A stretch of 64,000 bases of DNA from Rhododendron vialii (taxonomy: Eukaryota; Streptophyta; Magnoliopsida; Ericales; Ericaceae): contig NC_080558.1 in assembly GCF_030253575.1 (NCBI RefSeq), positions 5,280,001 through 5,344,000 on the forward strand. Reading direction: 5' to 3'. The position numbers and the translations under genes were made by a program. The notes under the pieces were generated by a model. The model was given only the letters and a program-made list of their open reading frames with translations. It had not been told where the DNA came from and made no database searches. Each line of letters starts with the position of its first letter. The first letter of the stretch is position 1. Below, in pieces: positions 1-12,100 of this stretch.

Positions 1-1746
1 AGGAGGAGATGAGGCATCATCTCACCATTCTACCGTGATGACAATAGTCTCGTAGAACCCTATCGAGCATCCTAGGATCAAAAAAACTCAAAACCCGAAA
101 AGCAATGTTCTAAAAGGCAGCCGCCTAGGCCGATTAGTCCCTGCCTAGGCGCTAGGTGGTGGTCCGACGCCTAGATGAGACAGCCGACTAATCAGGCGCC
201 TAGTCCCCGCCTTGGCGCTAGGAGGCCGACTAGTCAATGCCTAGGCGCTAGGCGCCCCTTTTCCTTCCAACTAGCGCCTAGCGATTTTTAGAACATTGCC
301 GAAAAGCTTGAATCATTAAACATGCCATTCAGTTCTTTCTAGAAGTTCAAAAGTTAATCTCAAAAACCTTCTTACACTAAAAGATTTGGTCAAAGATTCA
401 AAATACTTTCACTTCCTCGAATTGATGGATCACTAGGTAACTCTGTAATCAATACTAGTTGCAGAAAGGATAGAAGCTACTTTGCCTTTTACTTAGCAAG
501 TTAGCATAAATCTGTACTTCCTTAAAGACTACGTCAAGGGTTTGAGATGGTAACACCACAATAGAACGCAAATAATATGTACATACACACATACTATTTA
601 TATACACTCTCCATATACGTGCATAAACAAGGACATATGTCTAATAAGGCATATAAGCACATAAGAACAGACCCAACCCAAAATTGCACGCACAAAAACC
701 CACAAGCAAAAATGAAGATACCATCCATAAAATGGCCTAATCGAGGCATAATTTCACTGTTCTACTGTCAATGATGTGTATCCTGAAGAACCCTATTGAG
801 GATCAACGAAATATTAGATCAAGGGTTGGAGATGATAAACCACAACAAAAAGCAAACAATATGTACATATAAATACCACATTCATAAACCACATGTTTCT
901 ACTATAGCATATAAGACCAGACCCATTAGCGCATCTCCAACCATGCTTCAAATCTTCTCCAACCATACTTCAATTTCTTCCTTCAAAATGGAGAAACCCT
1001 CTTGATTCTTCCTATGTGGAGACTTCTCCAAAGTATGAAGGTTCTTCATATATATTTACACAATAGAAAGTGTGTAAGTTTTACCATTGTGATCCAATAG
1101 TGACAAAATTACTACCATTAAAGACATGAACAATATCTTTAAAATAAGGCCAATGTTGAATATATTTGATTAATGTTAAATAATTAATATTTAAAAGTTT
1201 ACAGGAAAAATGAGAGATGATTGAGTTTTGAGTGTGTTATTGGAGAGTTCGAATGAATAGTAGCACTCCTCAAGTTCATTTTGTACATGTACAAAAACCC
1301 AGGCATACAGATATAGGAATACTATTCAAGCGTTCCTAGTTCCTACAGACACAGTCCATATACGTATCTAAACAAGTACATATATCTACCATGGCTCATA
1401 AGACCATACAAATTAAACCCATGAAAAAATACAGTACACGTACAAAAACAAAAATCTCGAAAAGACCCATGAAATGGTGGAATCGAGGCATAATCTCACC
1501 GTACCGTGGCATACAAGACCAGACCCATTATACCTACAAAAAATCACATCACAAGAACAAAAACCGACAAACCAAAATCACCAAAAGACACATAAAATGG
1601 TGGAATCGAGGCATAATCTCATCGTACCATGGCATATAAGACCAGACCCATTAAACCAACAAAAAAACACATCAAAAGCACAAAAACCCACAAACAAAAA
1701 CGAATAAAAAGACCCATAAAAAGCCCGAATCGAGCCATAATCTCAC
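1..1746 (-). repeat. Tandem decayed copies of the hnRNP exon 1/intron 1 junction, inside intron 1
   Basis: The end of exon 1 and the start of intron 1 (about 1700-1803) recur as diverged copies in the intron: about 1-75, 711-815, 1461-1530 and 1580-1645. The shared core reads aatcgaggcataatctcac on the plus strand. The copy at 711-815 also retains about 45 bp of exon-derived sequence (cctgaagaaccctat). The last three units are spaced about 122-125 bp apart. Intervening segments (catataagaccagaccc, aaaaacccacaa) repeat with the units. On the gene strand several units keep a donor-like GTGAGA. Confidence 0.75.
103..298. mobile_element. hAT-type MITE with 8-bp target duplication
   Basis: Terminal inverted repeats CAATGTTCTAAAA (103-115) and TTTTAGAACATTG (286-298) are perfect. 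The 8-bp flank CCGAAAAG is present exactly on both sides (95-102 and 299-306). The interior is a GC-rich arrangement of repeated cctaggcgctagg words. No coding capacity. An 8-bp duplication is the hAT signature. Two related elements lie in the caleosin segments. Confidence 0.85.
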
Positions 1747-1968
1747 AGTTCGGCCGTCAATGGTGTGCGCGTCCTGAAGAACCCTATCGAGGACCGACGG
1801 ATCTGCAAACACGACGAACCCAAACCCCCTTGGCTTCCCAGTGAGCTTGTCTCTCATGATAACGGTCTGCAAGACCGCGCCGTAGGACTCGAAGTAGTCC
1901 TTCAGCTTCTCCTCGGTGGTCTCCCACGAAATCCCGCCGATGAAGAGCTTTCCCTGGTCTGAGTCCAT
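1747..1968 (-). CDS. hnRNP-type RNA-binding protein, exon 1 (partial gene)
   Basis: First coding exon (74 codons) of a plant hnRNP1-like protein with an N-terminal RNA recognition motif; such proteins bind RNA, mainly in the nucleus, during mRNA processing. Visible are RNP2 (LFIGGI, about residues 8-13) and RNP1 (RGFGFVVF, about 48-55), followed by HTIDGRT, where family members continue with VEAKRAL in the next exon. I start at the ATG at 1968-1966 because MDSDQGKLFIGGISW is the family N-terminus. The exon ends after the ACT codon at 1747, followed on the minus strand by the donor GTGAGA (1746-1741), phase 0. The remaining exons lie left of the window. A short GA tract precedes the start codon. 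Family assignment is firm; the exact paralogue is unknown. Confidence 0.88.
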
Positions 1969-2392
1969 CACTTATTATCTCTCTCTCTCTCTAAGTGAGG
2001 GTTTGTGGAGGAAAACGGCTACTGGGTGATGTGAGGAGAGAGAGGGAAAGAGGGGAATAGGTTAAAGTGGGAGGAAAATATAAGAAGGAAGTGGAGAAGT
2101 AGTAATCGAAAAATGGACGGATGGGATTGGGTGGGTTGGAGGGTTGAGATGGTTTGGCGGTGGTTGGCTGCTGCGATCTAGTAAAGGATCTGCGGTCCAA
2201 TCCCAGACCGTGTGAAACAGACGCATTTTGGAAGAATTTTTGTTTATACTCACCGCCACGTGGTACCCCGAACTCTTTTTTCACAACAAAAAGTGTGAAG
2301 CCCATACAAATAACAAAAATGATACTCACACATGTTTACACCCATTTTTGGCCAAAATTCAGAAAATCAATTTATTGGTTAAAAGAAGGCCT

Positions 2393-4010
2393 TGAATGAT
2401 GGTTTCAGGCCTTGAGAAGCCTTATAAATCGGTCACCTGTAGAATTGGGCCTTTGGAAGAATTTAAAGTGGCCACAATTAGGCCAAATTAAGTTTGGAAA
2501 GGCAGGAGAGAGTTTGAAAATTGATTAGGCCACATTAATATTTGGAGCATGGCCTAATTAGTCAAGGCCCAAATTGATTTTTAGATCTAGGCCCATTTTC
2601 AAGCCTCGGCCCAACTAATCAAAGCCCGGACTAGTTTTTCAGACCTATCTAGCCCAATAAGGCCAAGATTTGTTTTTCAGGTCTAGGCCCAGTTTTTCGG
2701 ATTTATTTAGGCCTAAAACTGACCAAGTCAAGAAGGCCATAAGCTGCTTAGTCATGCTTGGTAAGCAAGCTGCTCACAAGCAGCTCAAAGGCCTAGAAGC
2801 TTCTCCCTAGCAAGCTGCTCCAGCAGCTCAACCAGGCCTGCGTTTTTGGCCTTGGTGGGCCCCAATATCCCTTTTTTACAAGCATCCATGCAGGCAAGCA
2901 ACTCAACCAGACCAAGGACACGTGGCAGCCATGCATAGAGACATCCCAAGCAGCTCATAAGCAGGTCAAAGGCCTAGAATGCTCTTGCTGGGCAGACCTG
3001 GGTAAGTTGCTTACAAGCAGCTCAAAGTCTGAGTGGACCCCATCCTTCAGCATAAAGCAAGACCAAGGACAGGTGGAGTACATGCAGCCCCTTGGAGCTG
3101 TTGGTAACTGATTCATGCAGACCTAAGCAAGCTGCTCACAAGCAGCTCACCCAGATCTGGCTGAGCCTTTGTTTCTCGATTCTTCTTCCATAAGGGGTCA
3201 AGATTAGAGGATTTAAGGGCCCGCAAGGGATGCAAGGACCAATAAAAATGGTGAGAAGGCCTGAAGAAGCCTTGGTCTTCATCATTGGTAGGCCCAAAAG
3301 ACGTTCAGTCAAGCAGTAGCTGCTCACAAGCAGCTCAAAGGCCTGGATGCTGAAGTTCCTTTTACTCTTTTACAAAGATTTATGCAGAAAAGAAAGGCTT
3401 TTCAGGCCTTTACCATTTCCTTGGAGTAAAGAGCACGTTTTTATCAAAGAATAGCCTCTCATTGGAGCATTTTGAAGCAGCTCAAAATGGACACTTGGCA
3501 GCCATGCATGAAGGCCTGTGGAAGCAGCTTGAACAGCTCAAGACCTGGAACATCTGCCTATAAATACCAGAGTTGAAGGCCTTGGCAAAAGTCCACGACC
3601 ATCAAAGCCCATGGCTTATCCAAATTTCATTTCATTTATCTTTTAACTATTTTTTTCTTTCGGTCCCCGACCAAACAAGCCCACGGCTTATCGTTCAATT
3701 AACTTTACTTTCTAGAATAGTTTGTACTCAATCTAGCCAAGCCTAGATTTTATTTCATTTCCTTGTAATCAAACTTTGTTAAACAGTTAATAAAATCCAT
3801 TTATTTCTGTTTTAGGCCTTGCTCTACCTTTCTGTCCATTTTTCACACGATTAGAAAATTTTAAGTCCTTAGCCCGCAAAGGCAAACCACGAACCTCCTC
3901 ACGGTCTCCACCCTTAGGCCGTGCACTTTCGTCCAATTAGAAGTCAGATTAAGGCTTTCAGGCCTTGATACAAATTTGGGCAGCAATCCTGCCCTGGCAC
4001 GCCCGCATCA
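2393..4010 (+). mobile_element. Probable solo LTR (1.6 kb)
   Basis: The segment begins TGAATGATGG and ends CGCATCA, and is bounded by the 5-bp word ggcct on both sides (2388-2392 and 4011-4015). It holds a TATA-like tataaatac near 3558 and an AATAAA-type signal (gttaataaaat) near 3786, as expected for an LTR promoter and poly(A) region. It repeats the phrase aagcagctcaaaggcct many times. The word ggcct is also common inside the element, so the target duplication is weaker evidence than usual. Confidence 0.55.
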
Positions 4011-4067
4011 GGCCTAGAACTGCACTACTCGCTGTTCCTAGGCCAATTGTTACTTTTTCGAAAGAAT

Positions 4068-4196
4068 CAACACAACAATTCAAACACAACTTACACAACC
4101 TCTCACATACATGTGGGCTCCACACGCACTACTATGTGTGGGTCCCACATATATGTGAGAGGTTATGTAAGTTGTTGTATTTGAATTGTTGCATGA
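4068..4196. mobile_element. Small foldback element
   Basis: Two arms of about 60 bp are inverted copies: the left has cctctcacatacatgtggg and the right cccacatatatgtgagagg, continuing to caacttac/gtaagttg and caacaattc/gaattgttg. The loop is only a few bases. This is a typical MITE-sized palindrome with no coding potential. Confidence 0.65.
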
Positions 4197-4229
4197 GTAG
4201 CATCTTTGTACAAATAAAGTAGAGAAGAA

Positions 4230-5408
4230 TTTGGGGCACCGTCCCATGGGTATGAAATAATTACTCTGCATTAAGGGATGATAATTGGCCTAGCATATGT
4301 CACATAATGAGCGGGTGTGCGAACATGAGCATGAAAACGTCTTTCGAAAATCTCTCAAACAACTAAAATTCGTGAGTGCGAAGATAAAGAGCGCGAGCGA
4401 GGATCTGCAGTCCAAACCCAAAACATATGAAGATGGATTAGGTCAATCTACAAATTCTCATTTCCTCTTAAAGATTACTGTCATTTGAGCTTAATTTGCC
4501 TCTGATTGCAATAACGTGTGGACATATTACAGATTATGTGTATGCACACAACTTTAAACCACGACTTCATACATAATTGTGTTCAGAACCGTTCGATGCA
4601 TGTGAACTCATGCGCATCTAACGGTTTCAAACACTGTTGTGTTTTAAAGTTGTGTGTAGCATTACCGTTCAAAAACACTCTTAGGGTGTACATGAAAGTT
4701 CTCCAAATGATCAACACCCAGAACTTGCTACTAATCGTCAAAACTATGGTTCATGATACTCTTAGGTGATCAGTGCGACTGAAAACAATGCAACTTCTTG
4801 TTTGTCAAATCCATGAAATATTTTGGTAAGGCGAGAAGCAGAGACAGCATGCCTTGTACAAATGATTCGCAACCCGTAAAAATAGCAATTCCAGAGACAA
4901 ACAAAGGACGAAAGAGAAGAACCAGCTGTTTTATTACACATGATGATCATACACAGAATACTCATTGATGAAATATATCAATCACAAATCTAATATCGAG
5001 ACTGACGGTAGAAAATAAGAAGTACAAATTACAGAGTACATACATACGATGGGCACAAGATTGCCACCACCTTTATCTACACAGGGATTCAGCTAAAGTT
5101 ATCAGACAAATGAATCAAACCCAGATCTCATAGACTTCAGTTCCCGTTCTCAATGCTAAGAAGACTAAAAGGCCGTGAACAAATAATCTACCTTCAGCAA
5201 ATGGTAGCTTGTTTGTATGAAATATGCCACCTACACTTCAGAAACTGCTGTACTGGTTAACAGGAACCTTTCGTCCATTTTCACAGCGGGAAGTTCAAAA
5301 ATTCCGCAATCTGTCTACTATAATCGAAATGAAATTGAGGGGAGGGGAGGAATCCCTTTCATTTGTCCACCAGGAGTTTGCCAATGAATTGGTAAAATTG
5401 AATAAGGT
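4230..5408. other. Intergenic stretch and likely 3' UTR of the small CaaX gene
   Basis: No gene of its own was recognised. About 4540-4665 forms another weak palindrome (cacacaactttaaa / tttaaagttgtgtg). A minus-strand AATAAA (plus-strand tttatt near 4929) could serve as the poly(A) signal of the small acidic protein gene whose stop codon is at 5411-5409. Confidence 0.4.
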
Positions 5409-7741
5409 CTACATTATGGCACATATGCAGGAATCTGAATCTTCATCATCAGAGTCACTCGCATCACTGGAGGCACAGAAAGGAAAACAAAGTTTCAGCA
5501 AAGTGTCTATTCGAAAGGTATTCATTAAACTAGACAATCACTTTGCTAAATCACCATCTTCTGAAAAGATTTTCACCTTTAATCTTTCCAGAATAATAAA
5601 CTGTTCTTTCCCCCCATAAAAAATAATGGATAAAGTGAGCATCATTTATTATTGCTCTACCAATGAGTGCAAAGAATCTCCAGTGAGTAGCAAAAGTTTC
5701 TCCGACTATTATAACATCGCACACTTTCTCGAAGCAGTTGTTAGTAATGTCATTCAACACAGCAATATGAATGTCATCACATCAAATTTATAGTTTCACT
5801 AAGCACTATCAAAATCAACTTCTACATAACAGGTATGCACACTTACTACGACCGTCCGTGATTAGTTTTCATTTGTGAACAAGCTACATGATACTATCCT
5901 TAATTATGCTATTAAACACACATTTTCATGTAAGTAACCGCATACTCATCCCCCCACAGATCACTCATTTGGCTAAACAAGTTCTTCATGCATTTCATTG
6001 ACAAAAGAGTATAAGAACTCTTTCAGCAGTTGCAGTTGGGACTCATAAAGTGCTTAGGTTTGAGTTGTGACTATTTGGCGTGAGAGGAATTCAAGATGTT
6101 TTGAAGGGGTTGAAAAGCCTTTATTTAAAATTAAAAGTTTTGTGGTTAGTAGTTTGTATAGTTGGGACAAGGGAGAGTGTAATCCCTCCCTTGATCATTT
6201 TCTAGAGTGGTTTGAGTTGTTCTTTCACTAGGTGGCGTATAGGGCCTTTTTGTATACGGGTGGCATTCCCTTAATGCCTTCTTTAATATAATAATTTACT
6301 TATCAAAAAAAAAAAAAAAAGTGCTTAGCATTTTGATATCTCATTTCATGACACTATGACAGTGAAGTCGGAAATATGTAAAGACAGAAAGACCGTGACT
6401 TGAAATTAAATTCAAACACCAAGAATGAGAAGCAAAATCAAATGGTGGGGAAAATAAAACAAGTCTTTACAGCACCTAAGCACCAGAAAATTCTGAACCC
6501 TTACAACCTACTAGAAAAAGAAGTGCCACACGCACACGCTTAAGCCGATAGAACCGAAGCTGGATTTAGATTACAGACTGCAGATTACTTTTGGACTATA
6601 TGTCGATTCCAGGACACAGGGAGAGTTCAAGCTGCCCTCCCTGTCAGTAATTACACACGAGAACTATCAAGAGGGCTTAATTCTTAAGTAAAATACCAGA
6701 ATAACCGTAGACTTTAAAGATAAAACCACATAACTACTTTCACATTCATTTTGAATGAATTTGTGCTCTTTGGCTCTTCCCTTAATAGTTAAGAAAGCCC
6801 TTGGTTTTGTAATCTCCAACAGAAGATGCAGCTACAAATTCCAATCCACAGGTGTCTTAAATGTCACATTCCTTCCACAGAGATCAACAAAAAATGATAA
6901 ATGCTTTTTAACCCAAAAACTGACAACCAAAATGTTATGACAAAAATAAAACAAACCAATCACACAATAGCACTAAGGTTTACATGGTTAGCTTAAATCC
7001 TACGTCCAAAGGTGAAGAGCAACTGAGGAATCTCACATCAAAAACCATAGAGCCCCTAAAACCTATATAAAGCAAGAAACCGCAAACCCATTACCTTGGA
7101 AAACTCTATTTCAGAAACCGGCTGGACCTATTGGGTGGCAAACTGGTCAGAAACATAACCAGTTCAGGTTGACTCAACCCAAAACACACACTAAAAGAAT
7201 TGCAAAAGTAGAAACCTTGGTTGAAATCCCACTACCTCTGCTACCTTAGAACTCCGAAAGCATATAAATAGCACAATACCCAAAATATGTACTAAATTAG
7301 AACTTTAGATAAGAAATCTGGGTTTTGTATCCAATAACAGCAAATCAGGCCGGATCTACCTGGTCGTAAACAGGTTATAGCCACAATCTATTGAATTTCA
7401 GACAACAAACAACACAATAACTTTTTTAATCCATATAAACAAACTGAAAGATCAAAAGTTCTTATAACTAGACCTAAGGAGTTGCAAAAAATGCATTACC
7501 TTCTTTGAAATTCCACTACCTCTGCAAGCTTACTCCCATCCTTGTCGTTCCACTGCACCTTCAGCCGCGGCTTCCCCGGACTTTTAGACATCCCACCTCT
7601 CCGAGGCGGCAACAACGACACCTTCTCCTCTTCCCCTTCTATTTCTCCATTCAATTGAATTTTTTCCGAGCCTACACTAAGCAAGGGCTTAACTTTGGAG
7701 CTACTTTTCACATTACCAAAATCCTTAGCCCTTTTATCCAT
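5409..7741 (-). CDS. Small acidic plant protein ending in a CaaX-like box, two exons
   Basis: Spliced CDS: exon 1 is 7741-7500, exon 2 is 5466-5409, joined in phase 2 across donor GTAATG and acceptor CTCCAG, giving 99 residues. The N-terminal half is lysine-rich. A conserved segment PRLKVQWNDKDGSKLAEVVEF follows at about residues 58-78, then a serine/aspartate run (SDASDSDDEDSDS). The protein ends CICAIM, so its last four residues, CAIM, fit a CaaX box of the farnesyl type, with a second cysteine two residues before. I recognise the WND...KLAEV plus acidic tail pattern from unnamed small proteins conserved in plants; I know no function. Membrane attachment through prenylation is inference. 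The 2 kb intron contains a LINE 3' end. Confidence 0.78.
6058..6317 (+). mobile_element. 5'-truncated LINE 3' end
   Basis: A non-coding 260-bp segment ends ataatttacttatc followed by a poly(A) tract (to about 6317), typical of plant L1-type 3' ends. It is bounded by an 11-bp duplication, aaagtgcttag, at 6047-6057 and 6318-6328. It sits in the intron of the small acidic protein gene, in the opposite orientation to that gene. Confidence 0.75.
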
Positions 7742-8301
7742 TGATGATATTCCCTATATAAACCTATTCATACATATACATATCTGTATATATCTACTGT
7801 AAAGCTCAACCTAACAAATGGACAAAGAAACTGAACAATGAGCAATTGCTAGAAAAAGCAGTGTCTTTTTTTTCATGGACTAGAAATTTCAAGTCAAAAA
7901 CCCTAGCTCCAAGATTTGCAGAAATTGAAAGTCAACCCTGATTTGGATTGCTAATCAAGGAAAACCAAGAAAAACAACAAAAACAAGCAACAAAGAGTCA
8001 AGGAAAAACCATTATAAAGATGAATTACCCATAACCCACGAATTTCACCGAAAATTAGGCTATTGTTGCGTCCTTGATCGAAATTTCACGAGGAAAATTC
8101 AATTAAACTAAAAAGTTGGAATTTTTTGGAATGCTGAACTACAAATAATGCTACTTCTCACAGAGGTAGATGTGATTTCGCTTAATTTCAACAAAAGCCC
8201 TAGAATTGATGGAATTGAAATGGATCCGGGAGAGAAAAAGGGAGCGAGCATATGGGAGTTGGGAGTTTTGGTGGGAGAGAGGGATATCGTGGACAGTGGA
8301 T

Positions 8302-8308
8302 TTATATA
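8302..8308 (-). promoter_or_regulatory. Putative TATA box of the small CaaX gene
   Basis: On the minus strand the sequence reads cttatataaat, about 560 bp upstream of the start codon at 7741. This would imply a long, possibly intron-containing 5' leader. Placement is by motif only. Confidence 0.35.
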
Positions 8309-8669
8309 AGTATATGCGTGTGAGAGAGTATTTGTGAGCGTGTCCAATGGTTAAAATTACTATAGCCACTTGCTACTTCTAACACCAAAAAGTGATTAAA
8401 AAGTGGTTAGTTGTAAAATGGAAGGGGATGTTGTCAAGGAACACTATGCAAATTGGTGCACATCGATCAATCTGACGGCTTATCTTGGTAATTGATGGTT
8501 CGAATCTTAATTGAGTAATAAACGGTTTAGATTTGTATGGGCTCAGATTCAATCCGAACTATCCGTGCTAAGATGAAATCGACCGCTCTGCACCCGATCG
8601 GCAGACCCTCTCCTCTCCGATGCTTAGTTCTAAAATAGAACTCAAGAGTTCCAAATATTAACTAACTTT

Positions 8670-9187
8670 CTGTGGTGGCGGCTCGAATAAGGCAGCAATG
8701 GCATTGTCTGGCGATAGATTTCTGCAATGGAGGAGATGGCAGTGGAGAAGGCATTTTGGCGGCAGCGAAGGAGGCGATAGCGATTGAGGTGGCTGGGGTT
8801 CGGACAAGGACGAGATGGGGTTCAAACAAGGCGACCTCTGGCGAAGGGTTCCCGGTGTGATGTTGGCTGTTGTGATTGGCTAGGGTTTGGGTGCTTGGGC
8901 CTCAACCCATTAGGTGTGTGTTTGGCCAGTTTGGGTAGGACATTAAAAGGATGTGCTTTCCTTTGTTTTGTGGGAATTAAGCTTTAGGTGTTTTGTTAGA
9001 TTCTTGTAAACTATCTTATTTTGAAAAATCAAGGGGCCGAGGGGTAGGTTAAGTGATGGAATTGCAATACTAGGAGAGTATAATACTCTTCGAAGCTCTC
9101 TCGATGGATTCGTTTTTTCTATTGTACTGTTTTCATATTGGCATATTTGTGATTAATGAAAACTTCTTTTGCCGTTCAAAAAAAACT
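8670..9187 (+). mobile_element. Possible LINE 3' fragment
   Basis: The end reads attaatgaaaacttcttttgccgttc followed by a short A tract, closely resembling 3' ends of plant non-LTR elements. The GC-rich part before it has no long reading frame. I could not find a convincing target-site duplication, so the left boundary is a guess. Confidence 0.35.
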
Positions 9188-12100
9188 CTCACTCCACTTG
9201 ATTTTCTCCCAACTTTTTTCACCCCAATCCAAACTGCTACTTCAAGTTCAAAAATAATTGCCTTCTCCGCCACACGAGGACTTTAAAAAAAAGTCTTTTT
9301 TCAAAAAATTATATTTTATTTTTAACTTTCGTTCAAAATATATGTTTTGATTTTTTTTTCCGTCAAAACTATGTATATAATATTAAATTTTCGAGATGCA
9401 CGTAAACAATTGTATTTTGTTTGTAAATAAGCAAAAGAGTTAGTGAAATATTTACATATGTATCGATGTCCAATTAAGTTGAGTATTTGTACAGGTGTTT
9501 AACCAATGCATTATTAAAACGGAAATGCTAGGAACAAGCCTCTCGTCCACTCTCTAAACGTGTGATTGTTGTTAGAAAACAAAGTTTCGAGGAGTATAGG
9601 AAAAACGAGTAGGAGTATTTGGGGGAGGCTTTGAAAGTTTCAAAGGAGATAATGTGAGAGCATGTGGGCATATGCATGGGGGGTAGGTGTAAAAAGAGAC
9701 AAAACGTGGGACCAAGTGCTCATCAATTAAGAAATGGACGGCTTTGATTGCTAGCCGTTGGTTCGTTATATCGTGGTCACGACCACTTCAATTTTTTCCC
9801 CGAACTGAACCAGGTCATGGTTTTTCTATACTCTCCGGTTTACGCGCATCTCAATTTATTTTTGGAGATTAATTTCGCTGTCCACTTGCGAGTATTTGGA
9901 TTAAAAGCTAGTGTTTTGCTCTATATGAACTGGCCTCCCAAAAAGCTGGTACACCTAAAAATTTTCAGAAAAATATAAAAAAATTGTGCGTTGTACGTCA
10001 ATTTTTTTAGGTTAATAATTCGCGTCGATGAGAGGAATCGAAGAATAGAAATTTTGACTAAAAGTCCCACAAAGTTCACTAGAGACAAAATATATGTCGA
10101 ACGAAACGATTTTCACTGTCTTTTTGTTCCTCGTGGAGACTTTTTTCCAACTCCGATTCATATTCTTTAGATTCCTTTCGTCGAAACAAATGAGATCCAA
10201 AAAAATTTGCTGAGTAATCAAACAAAAGTTCATTGTACCTTAATAATACCAACCTTAGAACATAAAAAATAAAAAAACACACACACACACACTGTCAAGT
10301 GTCAAACGTGGTGGTTAGTGAGATGAGTTGGATCAAAAATGTTACGCGTCAATTGTAGAGTATAGGAGTATTATTGTTAGATACTTTAGTCCATGTGCTA
10401 ATGTCCAATGATGATGTAACAAACTCTCTATTGTTTAATTTTTTATAACTCTACTATTGGTCAGAACAACTAAGTAACGCTTTTCTTTGACTAATTCTAG
10501 CGGTCCAATTCAATCGCCCGCTTGCATGAAGTTTAATTAGGTTATATTTGGATGACAGATATCTTATTGGAAATGTGATTTCAGAATTCTAACATTTTTA
10601 TGTTTGTGAAGAGTAAGAATGGGAATGAGATTAGTAATCTCCCAATCCATGGGGAATCACATCGCTGAATACAGGAGAAATTTGATCCCTCCCATACCCC
10701 ATGTGTATCTTGGATTCCTGGCTCGATCAATATAAAAATGAAACGTTTGATTTTAGGATATTTCCAAAATAAATGATTCATAGAGAAAATTACTTAATTA
10801 ATTCAAACGTCAGAATAGAATTTTCAGAGTATCGAATTACCAGGAATTTCTATTCCTATAAAAGATTATGGACATCTAAACTGAGCCTTAAAGCCGGAGC
10901 AAAGATTCATATGAACTGGCCCTCACAAGAGTTTCTAATACTTGGAAGGTTTCGAATCGATGACTTTAGCAAACCCTCTGGTCTTAAACCTTGACCCCCG
11001 GACAATGCTGGGTTCAAAACCTACGAGAGTGGGTGGAGACACCGATAGATGTTACGTTTATGCGTATGTAATGTATACATATGTTTTTTTATTATTCACT
11101 TAAACAAGTTAATTGGATAATGATTCACACTCTAAGTGTTATTTAATCAATTTTTTTGTCCTAGAATAGTACGGAGTACTAGATACTTTGAAGTTTAAAA
11201 TACTATACAAAATTTTTGAGATGCTCCTAGCCGTCTAAAAAAGAAAAAAGAAAAAGAATCCAAAAACTTTCCTTGTTGGCTAAGGCTGTCATGTAAATTA
11301 CTATAATAATTCTTTTTTTCTTTTTTGAAGAGAAATTACTAATATTGAATTCTGAATGCTACATGAATGAAATAGACGAGAGAATCGCTCTTTAGGAGTA
11401 CCAGTGGGCCGTTATCTAATGATGGAAGTAATGATTGTTGGTGTCACCGTTGAGCTCGTTGGCATTTCTTTTCCCATTGTGCCATCAGAAAAGTCTGCCT
11501 CCACCGATGCTCCCACCGCAGTACTTAATTTTACCGTCCGTTTTGTTAATTAATGGTCCGGATTTTAAAAATCTTCCAGCTCTCTCTCCTGAAAGAGTTT
11601 TAAAAATTCGGACTGTCCAAAATACTTGTGGACAGTGAGATTGAGAGCGGTGGGACAACCGGTGAATGAAAGTGGTAGGGGTGGACTTTTTGTTATACCA
11701 TTGATAGCACACTGCGTTGTCAACAGAAAAGAAAGATGCAAAAAAATACTAACAATTTGCAATACCCTTTTCAAGACACTCTAACGCTTAGAAAATCACA
11801 TGTTTTGGTCATTTTCTACCTTATTGATAGCTCATTGGGCTATTTTTAGCATTTTTTTATGTTAGGAAACGACAATGCATTGCCAAAATTAATACAACAA
11901 AAGATCCAGAAGGTTTGAAAAAAATTAACAAAATAAAAACCACATAAATAGCAGGTGCGATGTTGGAGACCACCGATTTGCTCGCAAATGTGACCGGAGG
12001 AAGCTGGAGGAGTCACGGCGGCGATGGAGCTCACCATCCCTTGATCCCACTGTAGTCGTTGCTACCTGATGCAACCATCGCTAGTTCGTTACTCCGGGAG

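Noticed and set aside
11435-11712. Overlapping short open frames near 11.4-11.7 kb
   Set aside because: No family motif on either strand and a palindrome explains the mirrored frames.
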